Shown: positions 33,910-42,195 of the stretch, in pieces
Position numbering within the stretch: the first letter of the stretch is position 1
Layout: each line of letters starts with the position of its first letter
Assembly: GCF_014635025.1 (NCBI RefSeq)
Contig: NZ_BMCE01000001.1
Location: forward strand, 434,001 to 498,000
Direction of reading: 5' to 3'
Source: Fictibacillus barbaricus
GTDB taxonomy: Bacteria > Bacillota > Bacilli > Bacillales > Fictibacillaceae
DNA: 64,000 nucleotides
Notes under the pieces: model-generated
Told to the model about the DNA's origin: nothing
The model's input: only the letters and a program-made list of their open reading frames with translations
The model's database searches: none
Program-made: the position numbers and the translations under genes

Positions 33910-35187
33910 TTAAGCGTAAGTTACTCCCATTTCGTACATCTTCTTAAGAGCTTCAATAGTTAAATAGTAGTATTTACTAGCGTTTTTATATTTTTGATGG
34001 CTCTCATAATATTTACCGATGATCGGATAATACTCTGTTAGGTGGATCCACTCATTTCTCTGTTCGAAGTATGGAATAAGTTCATGAACCATAAAGTGTA
34101 TTTTCTCTTCTTCATTGTTCTCGGGAGCAAATACATGTTTGTAGTACATAAAATGCAGTTCGTATCCACGATACAATGGATTCTGCTCAGTTAGGTTAAG
34201 GCCTTCTTCTATAAGAGCCAATCCCTGTTTGGGACGGTTCGTCTTTTCGTATTCTTTGGCTAACGTAACAATCGTCGAAAGTTTAAAAGAATTTGGCTGG
34301 TTGCGCTTTGCTTGCAGACTCATTGCAAAAAGTTGGATTGCTGTTTCTGAGTCATCTTTTTTTGTCGCAATGATCCCTAAATTCTGATAGATAGCGCCTC
34401 TTAGCAGGTCATCATCAAAAGCGTTCGCGATGGTTTCAGCGAGCCCAAATTGATTGGTCGCTTCCTCCAAATTTTTTATCCGGAGATAAATGATCCCAAG
34501 AAGAATCCTGCAATCTGCGCTTCTCTTAAAGATATACGTCTTATCAAAAATTTCTAAAGCCTTATTTGTGTATTCCAGAGCGACAATATTTTTATAGAGC
34601 TGATTTGCTGTGAGTCCGATCAGGTACAACAGATATCCTTTTTCCCATTCCTGAAAACGGTTGTGCTCTAAGCGGGTCTCAGCTTCTAATAAATAGCCGA
34701 AAGCTCCCTTGTATTCTTTTTTATAATAGCTGAGAAGTCCTCTTGCAATAAAATAATAGAAGCCTTTTTCTCCTCTTATGACGTTGCCTATATATGCTAC
34801 CTCATCCAGCAATACTTGAGCTTCCCTTGTTTCTTGTTTAGCCATTAATAGATAGATGCTTTTAAAGATCTTATGATAGATATCCTCATCTACATATTGG
34901 AAGGGTGATTTTGTGAGAAGCTTGAATTTTTGTTCAGCTAATTTATAGTCTCTTAGATAAAGTTGCTGGAAAAGATTTACGTATCGTTGAAGGATCTCTT
35001 TTTCGTTCACGGGACCTAATCCTATTTGCAATCGATTGGCTAGATGCTGCTGTATTTCCTCTGAGGGTTCGGTTACTCCATTTTCAATCTTGCTCAAATA
35101 GGGAACCGAACAAATCCCGGATGCAAGTTCTTGCTGAGATAAGTTTTTGACTCTTCGGAAGTAACGAATCCTTTCTCCTAGATTCAT
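33910..35187 (-). CDS. RRNPP-type HTH/TPR regulator
   Basis: The 425-aa protein has an N-terminal HTH_3 (LGERIRYFRRVKNLSQQELA, then SVPYLSKIENGVTEPS) in residues 1-60. The rest is TPR-like helices (for example FGYLLEAETRL, ALEYTNKALEIFD, YQNLGIIATKKDD). This is the plan of the peptide-sensing Rap/Rgg/NprR/PlcR group. GGCGAGG lies just upstream of ATG 35187. The expected adjacent pheromone gene with an export signal was not found; the nearest small frames (35407 and 35767) lack a signal peptide. It may be an orphan receptor or a plain TPR regulator. Confidence 0.8.
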   Translation of the reverse strand: MNLGERIRYFRRVKNLSQQELASGICSVPYLSKIENGVTEPSEEIQQHLANRLQIGLGPVNEKEILQRYVNLFQQLYLRDYKLAEQKFKLLTKSPFQYVDEDIYHKIFKSIYLLMAKQETREAQVLLDEVAYIGNVIRGEKGFYYFIARGLLSYYKKEYKGAFGYLLEAETRLEHNRFQEWEKGYLLYLIGLTANQLYKNIVALEYTNKALEIFDKTYIFKRSADCRILLGIIYLRIKNLEEATNQFGLAETIANAFDDDLLRGAIYQNLGIIATKKDDSETAIQLFAMSLQAKRNQPNSFKLSTIVTLAKEYEKTNRPKQGLALIEEGLNLTEQNPLYRGYELHFMYYKHVFAPENNEEEKIHFMVHELIPYFEQRNEWIHLTEYYPIIGKYYESHQKYKNASKYYYLTIEALKKMYEMGVTYA

Positions 35188-35364
35188 TGTTTCACCTCGC
35201 CTTTTTTCTTTGATTCTATCATTTGTTAGGGATGAATTCAGGTCAAGCTCTAATTACTTATCTAAATATACAAGAACTTTAACTGTGAGAGGAAACTAGT
35301 ATTGAATTATTGAAGTTAGCACCCTAAAACGCTGCATGTTTCCCAATTTTCTATACTCTTTTTT

Positions 35365-35380
35365 TAGTTATAATTAACTA
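35365..35380 (+). promoter_or_regulatory. Palindrome overlapping a -10-like box ahead of the 53-aa gene
   Basis: TAGTTA-TAAT-TAACTA contains TATAAT and lies 27 bases before the small gene. It is a candidate operator for the divergent HTH/TPR regulator (inference). Confidence 0.4.
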
Positions 35381-35406
35381 TAGAAACTAACATCTAGGGT
35401 GAGGAC

Positions 35407-35568
35407 ATGACTATTGCAAGAGGTACTATCGTTACGTATCAAAACGAATTACATAAGGTACTTCACATCTATTCATCTGGCTTTCTTGAGATCAGGAAAG
35501 TGGATGAAAAATATTTGACGCGTGTTATTTTGGTCCATCAATCAGAGGTTGCAGCCTATCATTCTTAA
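35407..35568 (+). CDS. Small protein, 53 aa, unknown function
   Basis: The frame (MTIARGTIVTYQNELHKVLH...) has a GTGAGG ribosome site just upstream, a -10-like box in a palindrome before it and its own terminator after it, so it looks like a stand-alone transcription unit. The product is soluble and beta-rich in appearance, with no signal peptide. I do not recognise a family. Confidence 0.6.
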   Translation: MTIARGTIVTYQNELHKVLHIYSSGFLEIRKVDEKYLTRVILVHQSEVAAYHS

Positions 35569-35593
35569 TACATGCTATCAGTACCAATATAAC

Positions 35594-35635
35594 AAGACTC
35601 AAAAGTCAAAATAAACGCTTATGAGTCTTTTTTGT
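35594..35635 (+). terminator. Terminator of the 53-aa gene
   Basis: AAGACTCA (35594-35601) pairs with TGAGTCTT (35622-35629), followed by six T residues. Confidence 0.7.
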
Positions 35636-35729
35636 GTACATGGATGAAGGATCGAGTGCTGGAAAAGAGCAAGAAGAAACTTGGTTGTTCTTATTTCATC
35701 CATAAGTATCAGAATTTTTTGAAATCGAT

Positions 35730-35735
35730 TATAAT
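35730..35735 (+). promoter_or_regulatory. -10 box of the leader/ABC exporter unit
   Basis: A perfect TATAAT lies 32 bases before the leader peptide ATG. No good -35 stands 17 bases upstream, so the promoter may need help or be weak. Confidence 0.45.
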
Positions 35736-35766
35736 GGAAGTATTAAACGACAAGGAGGAAATGTAC

Positions 35767-35823
35767 ATGAAAAACATGACAACTCAAACCGTACAAACAT
35801 ATAAGGGTGGAACACGTTCTTAA
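35767..35823 (+). CDS. 18-aa leader peptide upstream of the ABC exporter
   Basis: The 18-codon frame (MKNMTTQTVQTYKGGTRS) has a strong ribosome site AAGGAGG eight bases upstream and ends 59 bases before the exporter start. Its last codons contain AAGGGTGGAACACG, which can pair with the 5' arm of the hairpin that follows. No hydrophobic signal is present, so it is not a secreted pheromone. The arrangement resembles translated leaders of inducible resistance and multidrug genes such as ermC or bmrB-bmrCD. Confidence 0.6.
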   Translation: MKNMTTQTVQTYKGGTRS

Positions 35824-35838
35824 ATTGTAACGGTGTGT

Positions 35839-35876
35839 CCCCTTATGTGTGTCTAGTCAAAAAACACAAAAAGGGG
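35839..35876 (+). promoter_or_regulatory. Hairpin sequestering the ABC exporter ribosome site
   Basis: CCCCTT (35839-35844) pairs with AAGGGG (35871-35876), extended by TGTGT (35846-35850) with ACACA (35864-35868). AAGGGG is the ribosome site of the exporter, six bases from its ATG. No T run follows, so control would be on translation. The 5' arm can alternatively pair with the end of the leader peptide gene (35803-35816). Confidence 0.6.
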
Positions 35877-35882
35877 TAAATC

Positions 35883-37625
35883 ATGCATTTTCCAGTAAAA
35901 AGATTTCTCTCATACTACAAACCATATTTGCCGTTGTTTTTGATGGTTCTGGCAACAGCCATTATTGTATCTGGTGTGACGTTGGTTCTTCCGCTGCTTG
36001 TTCGGTATATTACGAAAGATGTGTTAGAAGGAGACTTATCCATTGCGCTCGACAAAGTGTTTAGAATTGGGGCACTCATGCTCGTTTTAGTGGCCATTCA
36101 AAATCTCGGAACCTACTTTGTCGACTATAAAGGCCATGAGGTCGGTGCGCGCATGGAAAGTGATATACGCAGCGAGCTGTTTCAGCACTTACAAAAGCTT
36201 TCTTTTGGTTTTTACGATAAAGAGAAGACCGGCCAGCTCATGTCTCGGGTAACAAACGACTTATTCTTGCTTGCAGAACTGTATCATCACGGACCAGAAG
36301 ACTACGTCAAGTATTTCGTGCGCTTTGTAGGAGCCTTCGTGATTTTATTTTTTATAAACACTCCCTTAACGCTCGCCGTCTTCTTTTTCATGCCGATCAT
36401 CGGTTTTCTTTCACTGTATTTTAATAAAAAGGAGAACGAAGCCTTACGGAGGAACAAAGAGCGTATTGCAGATATTAACGCACAGCTTGAAGATACGCTA
36501 TCAGGTATCCGAGTCGTAAAGTCGTTTGCGAACGAACACGTGGAGATCGAGAAGTTTAACCGCGAAAATCTTCGGTTCTTAGATAGCCGAAGAAACACGT
36601 ACAAGGTAGAAGCAACCTTTTTTAACAGCATTCAAACCCTTATCCAGCTGATTACGATCACAGTGGTTGTGTTCGGAAGCGCTAGTATCGTCAATCAAAC
36701 GTTGGATCTCGCGGATCTGATCACATTCTTGCTGTATATCGGCTATATGGTTGAGCCCATTCAGCGGATGACTCATATGAGCACACAGTTTCAAGAAGGC
36801 ATCACAGGTTTTCAACGCTTTATGGAGATCATGAATTTGAAGCCATCGATTGAAAATAAGCAAGATGCGGTGACTCTGCCTATGCTTCAAGGTGACATCG
36901 AGTTTAAGGATGTATCCTTTCGTTACGAGGAGCATTTGGTCCCTGTCTTTACAAACCTGTCACTTCACATACGACCAGGAGAGTTTGTTGCCTTAGTGGG
37001 TCCTTCGGGTGCTGGAAAAACGACGTTATGTTCGCTCATTCCTCGCTTTTATGATGTGACAGACGGGGAAGTGATGCTTGATGGCATCAACGTATGTAAT
37101 ATTGACTTGAATTCACTGAGAAATCACATTGGTATCGTTCAGCAAGATGTTTATCTGTTTGCGGGAACGGTTATGGAAAATATCCGCTACGGAAAACCTG
37201 GGGCGACCGATGAAGAAGTGATTGAGGCGGCAAAGTATGCAAACGCCCATGACTTTATCATGAGTTTACCAAACGGCTACCACTCTGAGATCGGACAACG
37301 GGGAGTTAAGCTGTCAGGCGGTCAAAAGCAGCGGCTCAGTATCGCTCGCGTTTTTTTGAAAAATCCGCCTGTACTGATTTTAGATGAGGCAACGAGTGCG
37401 TTGGATAACGAGTCTGAGAGCATCATCAAGGAATCGCTTGAATCGTTAGTGAAAGGGCGAACTACGATCGTAATCGCTCACCGACTCTCTACAATCCGTA
37501 ACGCTGAACGGATCCTCGTTCTAACGAAGGACGGAATCATGGAAGAAGGGACGCATGACGAGTTGCTTGCGAGTAAAGGAGCATACGCTCATCTCTATGC
37601 CAAGCAGTTTGAAGTCCACATATAA
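35883..37625 (+). CDS. ABC exporter, fused membrane-ATPase half-transporter
   Basis: The 580-aa protein has six membrane helices in residues about 1-300 and an ATPase domain from about 330. Walker A is GPSGAGKTTL, the signature is LSGGQKQR, Walker B is VLILDEATSALD, and the H-loop is IAHRLS. It would homodimerise and export lipophilic compounds or lipids (MsbA/BmrA/YgaD type). Expression appears controlled by a leader peptide and a hairpin over its ribosome site, which fits an inducible drug exporter. Substrate unknown. Confidence 0.88.
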   Translation: MHFPVKRFLSYYKPYLPLFLMVLATAIIVSGVTLVLPLLVRYITKDVLEGDLSIALDKVFRIGALMLVLVAIQNLGTYFVDYKGHEVGARMESDIRSELFQHLQKLSFGFYDKEKTGQLMSRVTNDLFLLAELYHHGPEDYVKYFVRFVGAFVILFFINTPLTLAVFFFMPIIGFLSLYFNKKENEALRRNKERIADINAQLEDTLSGIRVVKSFANEHVEIEKFNRENLRFLDSRRNTYKVEATFFNSIQTLIQLITITVVVFGSASIVNQTLDLADLITFLLYIGYMVEPIQRMTHMSTQFQEGITGFQRFMEIMNLKPSIENKQDAVTLPMLQGDIEFKDVSFRYEEHLVPVFTNLSLHIRPGEFVALVGPSGAGKTTLCSLIPRFYDVTDGEVMLDGINVCNIDLNSLRNHIGIVQQDVYLFAGTVMENIRYGKPGATDEEVIEAAKYANAHDFIMSLPNGYHSEIGQRGVKLSGGQKQRLSIARVFLKNPPVLILDEATSALDNESESIIKESLESLVKGRTTIVIAHRLSTIRNAERILVLTKDGIMEEGTHDELLASKGAYAHLYAKQFEVHI

Positions 37626-37634
37626 GTTGGAAAA

Positions 37635-37672
37635 GGCTCTCTCTTTTTTAAGGGAGGGCTGTTTTTTTCTTT
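37635..37672 (+). terminator. Terminator of the ABC exporter
   Basis: GCTCTC and GAGGGC form a stem (one G-T pair) followed by a run of seven T residues. Confidence 0.75.
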
Positions 37673-37730
37673 TTTAGTGGGTGTAACAATTGTTTTCTGA
37701 AACCGTCTATTTATTTGAGGGGGTAAGAAG

Positions 37731-38207
37731 ATGAAAAAGTCTTTCGTTCTAGTTTTAATATTGCTTTTGAGTTTGTCAGCATGTTCAGAAACTAAAAGTA
37801 AAAGTAAGTTAGATGTTTCGAAACTTAAGCAGTCATCATTCGGCGAATTGCCTAATGCGATAACGGAGGAGAACAGCAAGATCGAAGTGAAAATTGAAAA
37901 GCAAACCTATAAAGAATCAGACAAAATTAATCTACTCCTTAAAAACAAAGGGAACACGAAGATTACCTTTGGATATCCTTATCAGTTGGAGTTCTTCAAA
38001 GGTGGTTCTTGGTATGAAGTGCCCCTTGACGAAGGAATCGATTTTAAGATGGTTGGTATCATTTTAGAGCCGAATTCCCTTCATATTGATGTAGTCAATT
38101 TAAAAAATCGTAAATATAAGATAAAAGCTGGGAAGTATCGTGTCGTGAAATCATTTAATTTAGATGGAACCGAAATAACACTAGCTGCTGCATTTTATTT
38201 AAAGTAA
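37731..38207 (+). CDS. Lipoprotein with Ig-like domain
   Basis: The 158-aa protein has a signal and lipobox LSAC (Cys18). The mature part (KIEVKIEKQTYKESDKINLLLKNKGN...) is a beta-sandwich similar to bacterial Ig-like domains of Bacillus surface lipoproteins. GAGGGGG is upstream of ATG 37731. Its stop overlaps by 9 bases the stop end of the convergent membrane gene. Confidence 0.75.
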   Translation: MKKSFVLVLILLLSLSACSETKSKSKLDVSKLKQSSFGELPNAITEENSKIEVKIEKQTYKESDKINLLLKNKGNTKITFGYPYQLEFFKGGSWYEVPLDEGIDFKMVGIILEPNSLHIDVVNLKNRKYKIKAGKYRVVKSFNLDGTEITLAAAFYLK

Positions 38208-38693
38208 TATTTTAAAAAGGTACAGAAAAACGGAAATGATTATTATCGTGCCTATTGTGTAGAGATAGATTATTCCGGTCTCTTCAAATTTTCCTTGCCC
38301 CTTTTTTATTCTAAAAAGTAACCACATATCAAACATCGCAAATAAAAGAGCAGACCCGCCTCCCAAAATTGCATATAGCCCCCACATACGAAAGATTAGC
38401 CTTCCTATGAAAAGTCCCGACACTCCATGCAATATTATGTACACAGGAACGCTGATTTTATAGTTCACTCCAATTTTACAGATGAAATATTCTATCATGG
38501 CTGAAGTTATAAGCCCCAAAAATACGATGGCTGCTGCCGCAATAAAGGCAGAAAAGATGGGAATCATGATAAACTCTACACCCATATCAGGAGAATTTTT
38601 TTCTAATCCTGACAGAAGTGTAAAAACTAGAGAAAAGGTTAGACTTGTCATGATCGTTGCAAAGATCTTACGCTTTCCAAATGCTTCTTCCAT
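38199..38693 (-). CDS. Membrane protein, unknown function
   Basis: The 164-aa protein has about five hydrophobic segments (near residues 12-30, 40-62, 78-95, 100-118, 140-160). ATG 38693 has GGAG nine bases upstream. The frame is open further to 38819, but that part runs through the TCTTGATAT repeat array and has no ribosome site. No family recognised. Confidence 0.7.
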   Translation of the reverse strand: MEEAFGKRKIFATIMTSLTFSLVFTLLSGLEKNSPDMGVEFIMIPIFSAFIAAAAIVFLGLITSAMIEYFICKIGVNYKISVPVYIILHGVSGLFIGRLIFRMWGLYAILGGGSALLFAMFDMWLLFRIKKGQGKFEETGIIYLYTIGTIIIISVFLYLFKILL

Positions 38694-38721
38694 TGCAAGT
38701 ACTCCTTTGTTTTTTGCGATT

Positions 38722-38875
38722 TCTTGATATATCTCCAGATTTCTTGATATCCGTATGCGAATTCTTGATATATCTCCAGATTTCTTGATATCCGTATGCG
38801 AATTCTTGATATTCGACAAATTTGTCTTGATATATGTAGTAGAAGTCTTGATATCTGCCTTCGCAGTCTTGATAT
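38722..38875 (-). repeat. TCTTGATAT array, eight units at 20-21 bp spacing
   Basis: The core TCTTGATAT starts at 38722, 38742, 38763, 38783, 38804, 38825, 38846 and 38867. Units 1-2 are repeated almost exactly as units 3-4; in the others the spacers differ. It lies wholly between two minus-strand genes, in the leader of the 164-aa membrane gene. The sequence is unrelated to the GGGTGTAAA arrays, but the period is the same. Confidence 0.8.
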
Positions 38876-38914
38876 CCCCACTTTCCTCTCTCGTAGCCTC
38901 GTTATCTAAAATAA

Positions 38915-39349
38915 CTATAATAGAATTAGCCCGAATGACAGCAAAAAAACATAAAGAGGCGATGTCGAAAGGAGCAACGCAATAATTTCACTATTAATAT
39001 ATCTGCCTGAAAAGTAGTATACCAAGCTACCGACTGTTAATAATGGACTGATTAAGATCAAGAATCTAATATCTTTGTAAATTAGTAAATTAAAAAAAAT
39101 ACTAAGTATGACTGCAATAAGCAATAATAGAGATAGTTTGAATACGAGACTTTTATCGTGGAAGAACTGAAGGATCTTTTCAGCTAAGTAACAAATTACA
39201 TAGATGAAGAACACGAAAAAAGGAATGAGGTTTGGGAGGCCATCAAATCCTCCTTCAAAACCTATGCTGAGGAAAAAGTAAAAAATGGTGAATAAAAATG
39301 TGGCACCAGCGCCGATGTAAAAGGGATTGCTTTTAAGTTTTGTAAGCAT
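38915..39349 (-). CDS. Membrane protein, unknown function
   Basis: The 144-aa, strongly hydrophobic protein has about four to five membrane helices. Its ribosome site is weak. The gene precedes the other membrane gene on the same strand, with the TCTTGATAT array between them. No family recognised; the two may be an operon. Confidence 0.65.
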   Translation of the reverse strand: MLTKLKSNPFYIGAGATFLFTIFYFFLSIGFEGGFDGLPNLIPFFVFFIYVICYLAEKILQFFHDKSLVFKLSLLLLIAVILSIFFNLLIYKDIRFLILISPLLTVGSLVYYFSGRYINSEIIALLLSTSPLYVFLLSFGLILL

Positions 39350-39483
39350 CTAAATCTCAACTGCTTTCTGTACTATTTAACCTTATTTTTGCTCTACCAT
39401 CATAGAACTATTATTATCGTTTCAAAAAGCTTTTGTTTAAGGGTAACTTATATAAGAACGAGATGTTTTTAAGGAGTGGTAAG

Positions 39484-40431
39484 ATGTACGGTTCACCGCA
39501 GATGGTATCAGTTATATTTTATGGAGCCTCACCAATGCACTCGCATCATCATAATCGAGCTGCGCTGCAAGCAGCGATCGCTGATGTTGATAGCAGGGGC
39601 AGGGGTGTAGTTTTTGTGCCTCCTGAAATAGATTACGGCTATAAAAGAGGAATACCAAGTACATATCCTGATTTTTCTGCAACATGCCATGACATTCTGA
39701 TCCATGATTATTCTCTCAGTACTCGTTATGATGGGTGTGAGGGAGATGGCATGCAATACAGGATTATTACGAAGACGCACCATGAAACGGCTGGCAAGCA
39801 TGACGGTAACACACAATGGCTGAATGGGGCATGGCATCCTGCTTTCATGTTAATGCATGATGGTGAGAACACGAACAATCGAAGAGCTACATATTTTACT
39901 GGAATCAAAGGAGAAGTTGCCTGGGGAGTAGGCCAAGGAATTAATACGGCGGGTGTTTCCAGCGGTGTGTCTAAGCACGCGACAGATGATGAGTTAGCGC
40001 ATTTTAAAATAATCGGCAACAAAGTAGCTGGTGGCAAGGGACTCGAAACAATGCTGGCAATTAACAAAACAAATGGTTATTGGGGATTCGGCGGAATGGC
40101 GAATCCTGACAAAGAGTTTCACTTTAAGACAAAGCGCGGCTGCAAAGGTGAAATCAAGTTCCAGTCACATACGGACAACTTAGAAATCAGTTTTAGCACG
40201 CCGAAGAGAACGCGAAAATGGACAATTCGCGATGACAACGGAAGTCTGAACATTACCGATTTAAACGGAACCTCCAATGTTGTGACGTTTACGGATACAG
40301 GGGAAGTTATAGCGAGAGACGGAATAAATATAAACGTAGCGAGGTTACCCAAAAATCCCACCGCCGGAAGAATGGTTTTTTATAAAGGAGAGCTGAAGCT
40401 GTACACGGGTAGTTCATGGCGAACAATTTAG
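39484..40431 (+). CDS. Pectate-lyase/tail-spike-like beta-helix protein
   Basis: The 315-aa protein begins with a pattern seen in pectate-lyase-superfamily and phage tail-spike proteins: NRAALQAAIADVDSRGRGVVFVPP. The C-terminal half is a repetitive beta-rich region ending with GRMVFYKGELKLYTGSSW, like a phage fibre tip. ATG 39484 follows AAGGAG; an upstream ATG at 39433 lacks a ribosome site. No signal peptide or other phage genes are near, so it is an orphan, perhaps a phage remnant or a spore-surface protein. Confidence 0.6.
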   Translation: MYGSPQMVSVIFYGASPMHSHHHNRAALQAAIADVDSRGRGVVFVPPEIDYGYKRGIPSTYPDFSATCHDILIHDYSLSTRYDGCEGDGMQYRIITKTHHETAGKHDGNTQWLNGAWHPAFMLMHDGENTNNRRATYFTGIKGEVAWGVGQGINTAGVSSGVSKHATDDELAHFKIIGNKVAGGKGLETMLAINKTNGYWGFGGMANPDKEFHFKTKRGCKGEIKFQSHTDNLEISFSTPKRTRKWTIRDDNGSLNITDLNGTSNVVTFTDTGEVIARDGININVARLPKNPTAGRMVFYKGELKLYTGSSWRTI

Positions 40432-40512
40432 ATTTCTCTTTAACTTTACATATCTATTAAATGAGTTTCTTTAAAGGAAACCCCATGCTTGATGGAAAAT
40501 AGAATTGTAGAT

Positions 40513-40546
40513 ACAAAAAAAAGAGCTGTACATGCAGCCCTTTTTT
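40513..40546. terminator. Bidirectional terminator
   Basis: GAGCTG (40523-40528) pairs with CAGCCC (40535-40540, one G-T pair), flanked by A and T runs. It serves the beta-helix gene and the convergent DUF2628-like gene. Confidence 0.75.
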
Positions 40547-41318
40547 AGTACCAGGAATTATCCTCGATATACAGCTCATAATCTTCTGCATCTACTTCGT
40601 TAAGCTTTTTCCCGTTAATGTAGATGTCGTTCCATTCATACATGTATTTGTCCAGATAAACATAGAATATGATACGGACGTCTTCTTTCTCGGTATAATC
40701 ATAGCCTGTAAATTCCACGACATGGTGACGGCCGTCTTCGTTTACATACTTCCATTCAGGGTTATCCATAAATACTTCTAACGTTTCTGCTTCACCGCTA
40801 ATTCGGACAACATCTTTAATATTCGTTTCTGTCGGTAACAAGGATAAACCAAAATCTACTGCAAAAAAGAGTGCAATTAGCAGTGCTTGCAGGCCAAGCA
40901 TAATTCCGATGTGTGTTCCGCCTTTTGTCTGAATATAAGAATCTTGCACTGACGCCGGAAAAGCTCTAGCCTGTTTTAGAATATGAGTGGTATGGTTATA
41001 ATACCAGCGATTTCCGTACCAACCTACGAGTAGAGAGATTGCAGCATAAAAGGGAAAATCTAACCATGCCGGCAGATCCACTAAATAAAAGGGAACGGCC
41101 CATAAGAGCTCAATGGCAGCAATAATAAAAAATGGCTTATACATTTTTCGATAGGCGAGCCAAAACGTAGAAAAGAAGAAAGCTAGCCAATTCCATGTGT
41201 TGTTGTTTACGGGATCTTTTACCAATCTCCATTTTAAGTCGTAATACGCTATGTTTTTCTGTACAACTTTATGTTGCTCCTCAAATGAGATAAGTTCTTC
41301 TTGGTGTGATTCGTTCAT
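40545..41318 (-). CDS. DUF2628-like membrane protein
   Basis: The 257-aa protein has an N-terminal soluble part ending in TWNWLAFFFSTFWLAYRKMYKPF, the hallmark of DUF2628 proteins. Three to four membrane helices follow (about 60-170), then an acidic C-terminal domain of about 90 residues (TETNIKDVVRIS...YELYIEDNSWY). Function unknown. Confidence 0.72.
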   Translation of the reverse strand: MNESHQEELISFEEQHKVVQKNIAYYDLKWRLVKDPVNNNTWNWLAFFFSTFWLAYRKMYKPFFIIAAIELLWAVPFYLVDLPAWLDFPFYAAISLLVGWYGNRWYYNHTTHILKQARAFPASVQDSYIQTKGGTHIGIMLGLQALLIALFFAVDFGLSLLPTETNIKDVVRISGEAETLEVFMDNPEWKYVNEDGRHHVVEFTGYDYTEKEDVRIIFYVYLDKYMYEWNDIYINGKKLNEVDAEDYELYIEDNSWY

Positions 41319-41361
41319 TGCTATTCTCTTTCTATTAAATTACTATTTTTTAAACAAATGT

Positions 41362-41475
41362 TTAATTTTCTTCATCATCGTAACAACTATATTCGGTGTC
41401 ATCTAACTTGATTTGGTAGTACTTCTTTAACCGTTCCAAAAAACGATGTAGGACATCAAGATTTAGAGCTCTCAA
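41362..41475 (-). CDS. Possible small or broken gene
   Basis: A 37-codon frame from TTG 41475 (LRALNLDVLHRFLERLKKYYQIK...) reads like a real helical protein. A neighbouring frame offers a better start at about 41,511 (MKKLIDKKSWLIES) that ends quickly. The two could be one small gene broken by a frameshift. Evidence is weak. Confidence 0.25.
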   Translation of the reverse strand: MRALNLDVLHRFLERLKKYYQIKLDDTEYSCYDDEEN

Positions 41476-41525
41476 TAAGCCAACTCTTTTTATCTATGAG
41501 TTTTTTCATCCTACACCTCTTTTTC

Positions 41526-41993
41526 TTACTTAATGACAGGTTTTTCTTTTCCAGATAGAAAATCTTGGATTATCTCTAAATGATCTGTAAACAAATTCTC
41601 TGGCAGCTGATCGATAGGGAAGAACACGTTATCTATGGACTCCGAATTAGACGTAAGTAAATCACCTGTGAACTCATGACAGGTAAAAACATGGTTGACC
41701 ATTGAAACTTGGTCTCCGTTTTGGAACGTTTTATCAAAGGTTGGTCCTGAATAAATACCAAACAGCTCGAGTTTGCCGAGCTTGAGTCCTGTTTCTTCAA
41801 AAACTTCTCTTCTCGCTGTCTCCTGCACGGTTTCTCCGAGTTCCATAAAACCGCCTGGAAGGCCCCATTGTCCGTTGTCACTGCGTTTTTGCAGCAACAA
41901 CCGATTATTTTTATCAAAAACGAAAGCCCCGGAGACCATCATGATGACTTTTGCTTGTCCCACCATAGACCTTATATATTTTATGTAGTCCAT
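41526..41993 (-). CDS. Nudix hydrolase
   Basis: The 155-aa protein has an intact Nudix box GGFMELGETVQETARREVFEETGL-type pattern (GX5EX7REVXEEXG) near residues 47-69. It hydrolyses a nucleoside diphosphate linked to another group; the substrate is not predictable. The start ATG 41993 is followed by MDYIKYIRSMVGQAKV, the usual lead-in of Bacillus ADP-ribose/MutT-type members. Confidence 0.88.
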   Translation of the reverse strand: MDYIKYIRSMVGQAKVIMMVSGAFVFDKNNRLLLQKRSDNGQWGLPGGFMELGETVQETARREVFEETGLKLGKLELFGIYSGPTFDKTFQNGDQVSMVNHVFTCHEFTGDLLTSNSESIDNVFFPIDQLPENLFTDHLEIIQDFLSGKEKPVIK

Positions 41994-42195
41994 TTACATC
42001 CTCATCTCATTATATTTCCTTATTTTTCTACTATACCTTTATTATGTAAGACAGTCTCTAAGTTTTTTTGAAAAAAGACATAATAAAAATGAACTGGTTT
42101 TGATCCACTTCATTGCATTAAAACTATGTAGTCATTGGAATTTATGTACACTATTTCACAATCCAGGGTAAAAAGAAAAGCGAGGGTAAATCGGG

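Noticed and set aside
35767-35823. Secreted quorum-sensing peptide for the RRNPP-type regulator
   Set aside because: The 18-aa product has no hydrophobic export segment and is tied to the exporter by its position and pairing.
35803-35876. Transcription terminator before the ABC exporter
   Set aside because: No T run follows the hairpin and its 3' arm is the ribosome site, so translational control fits better.
38722-38875. CRISPR array or coding region with ISR heptad-like repeats
   Set aside because: Unit length is too short for CRISPR. The seven-residue repeat in translation only reflects the 21-base period; there is no ribosome site and the true gene starts at 38693.
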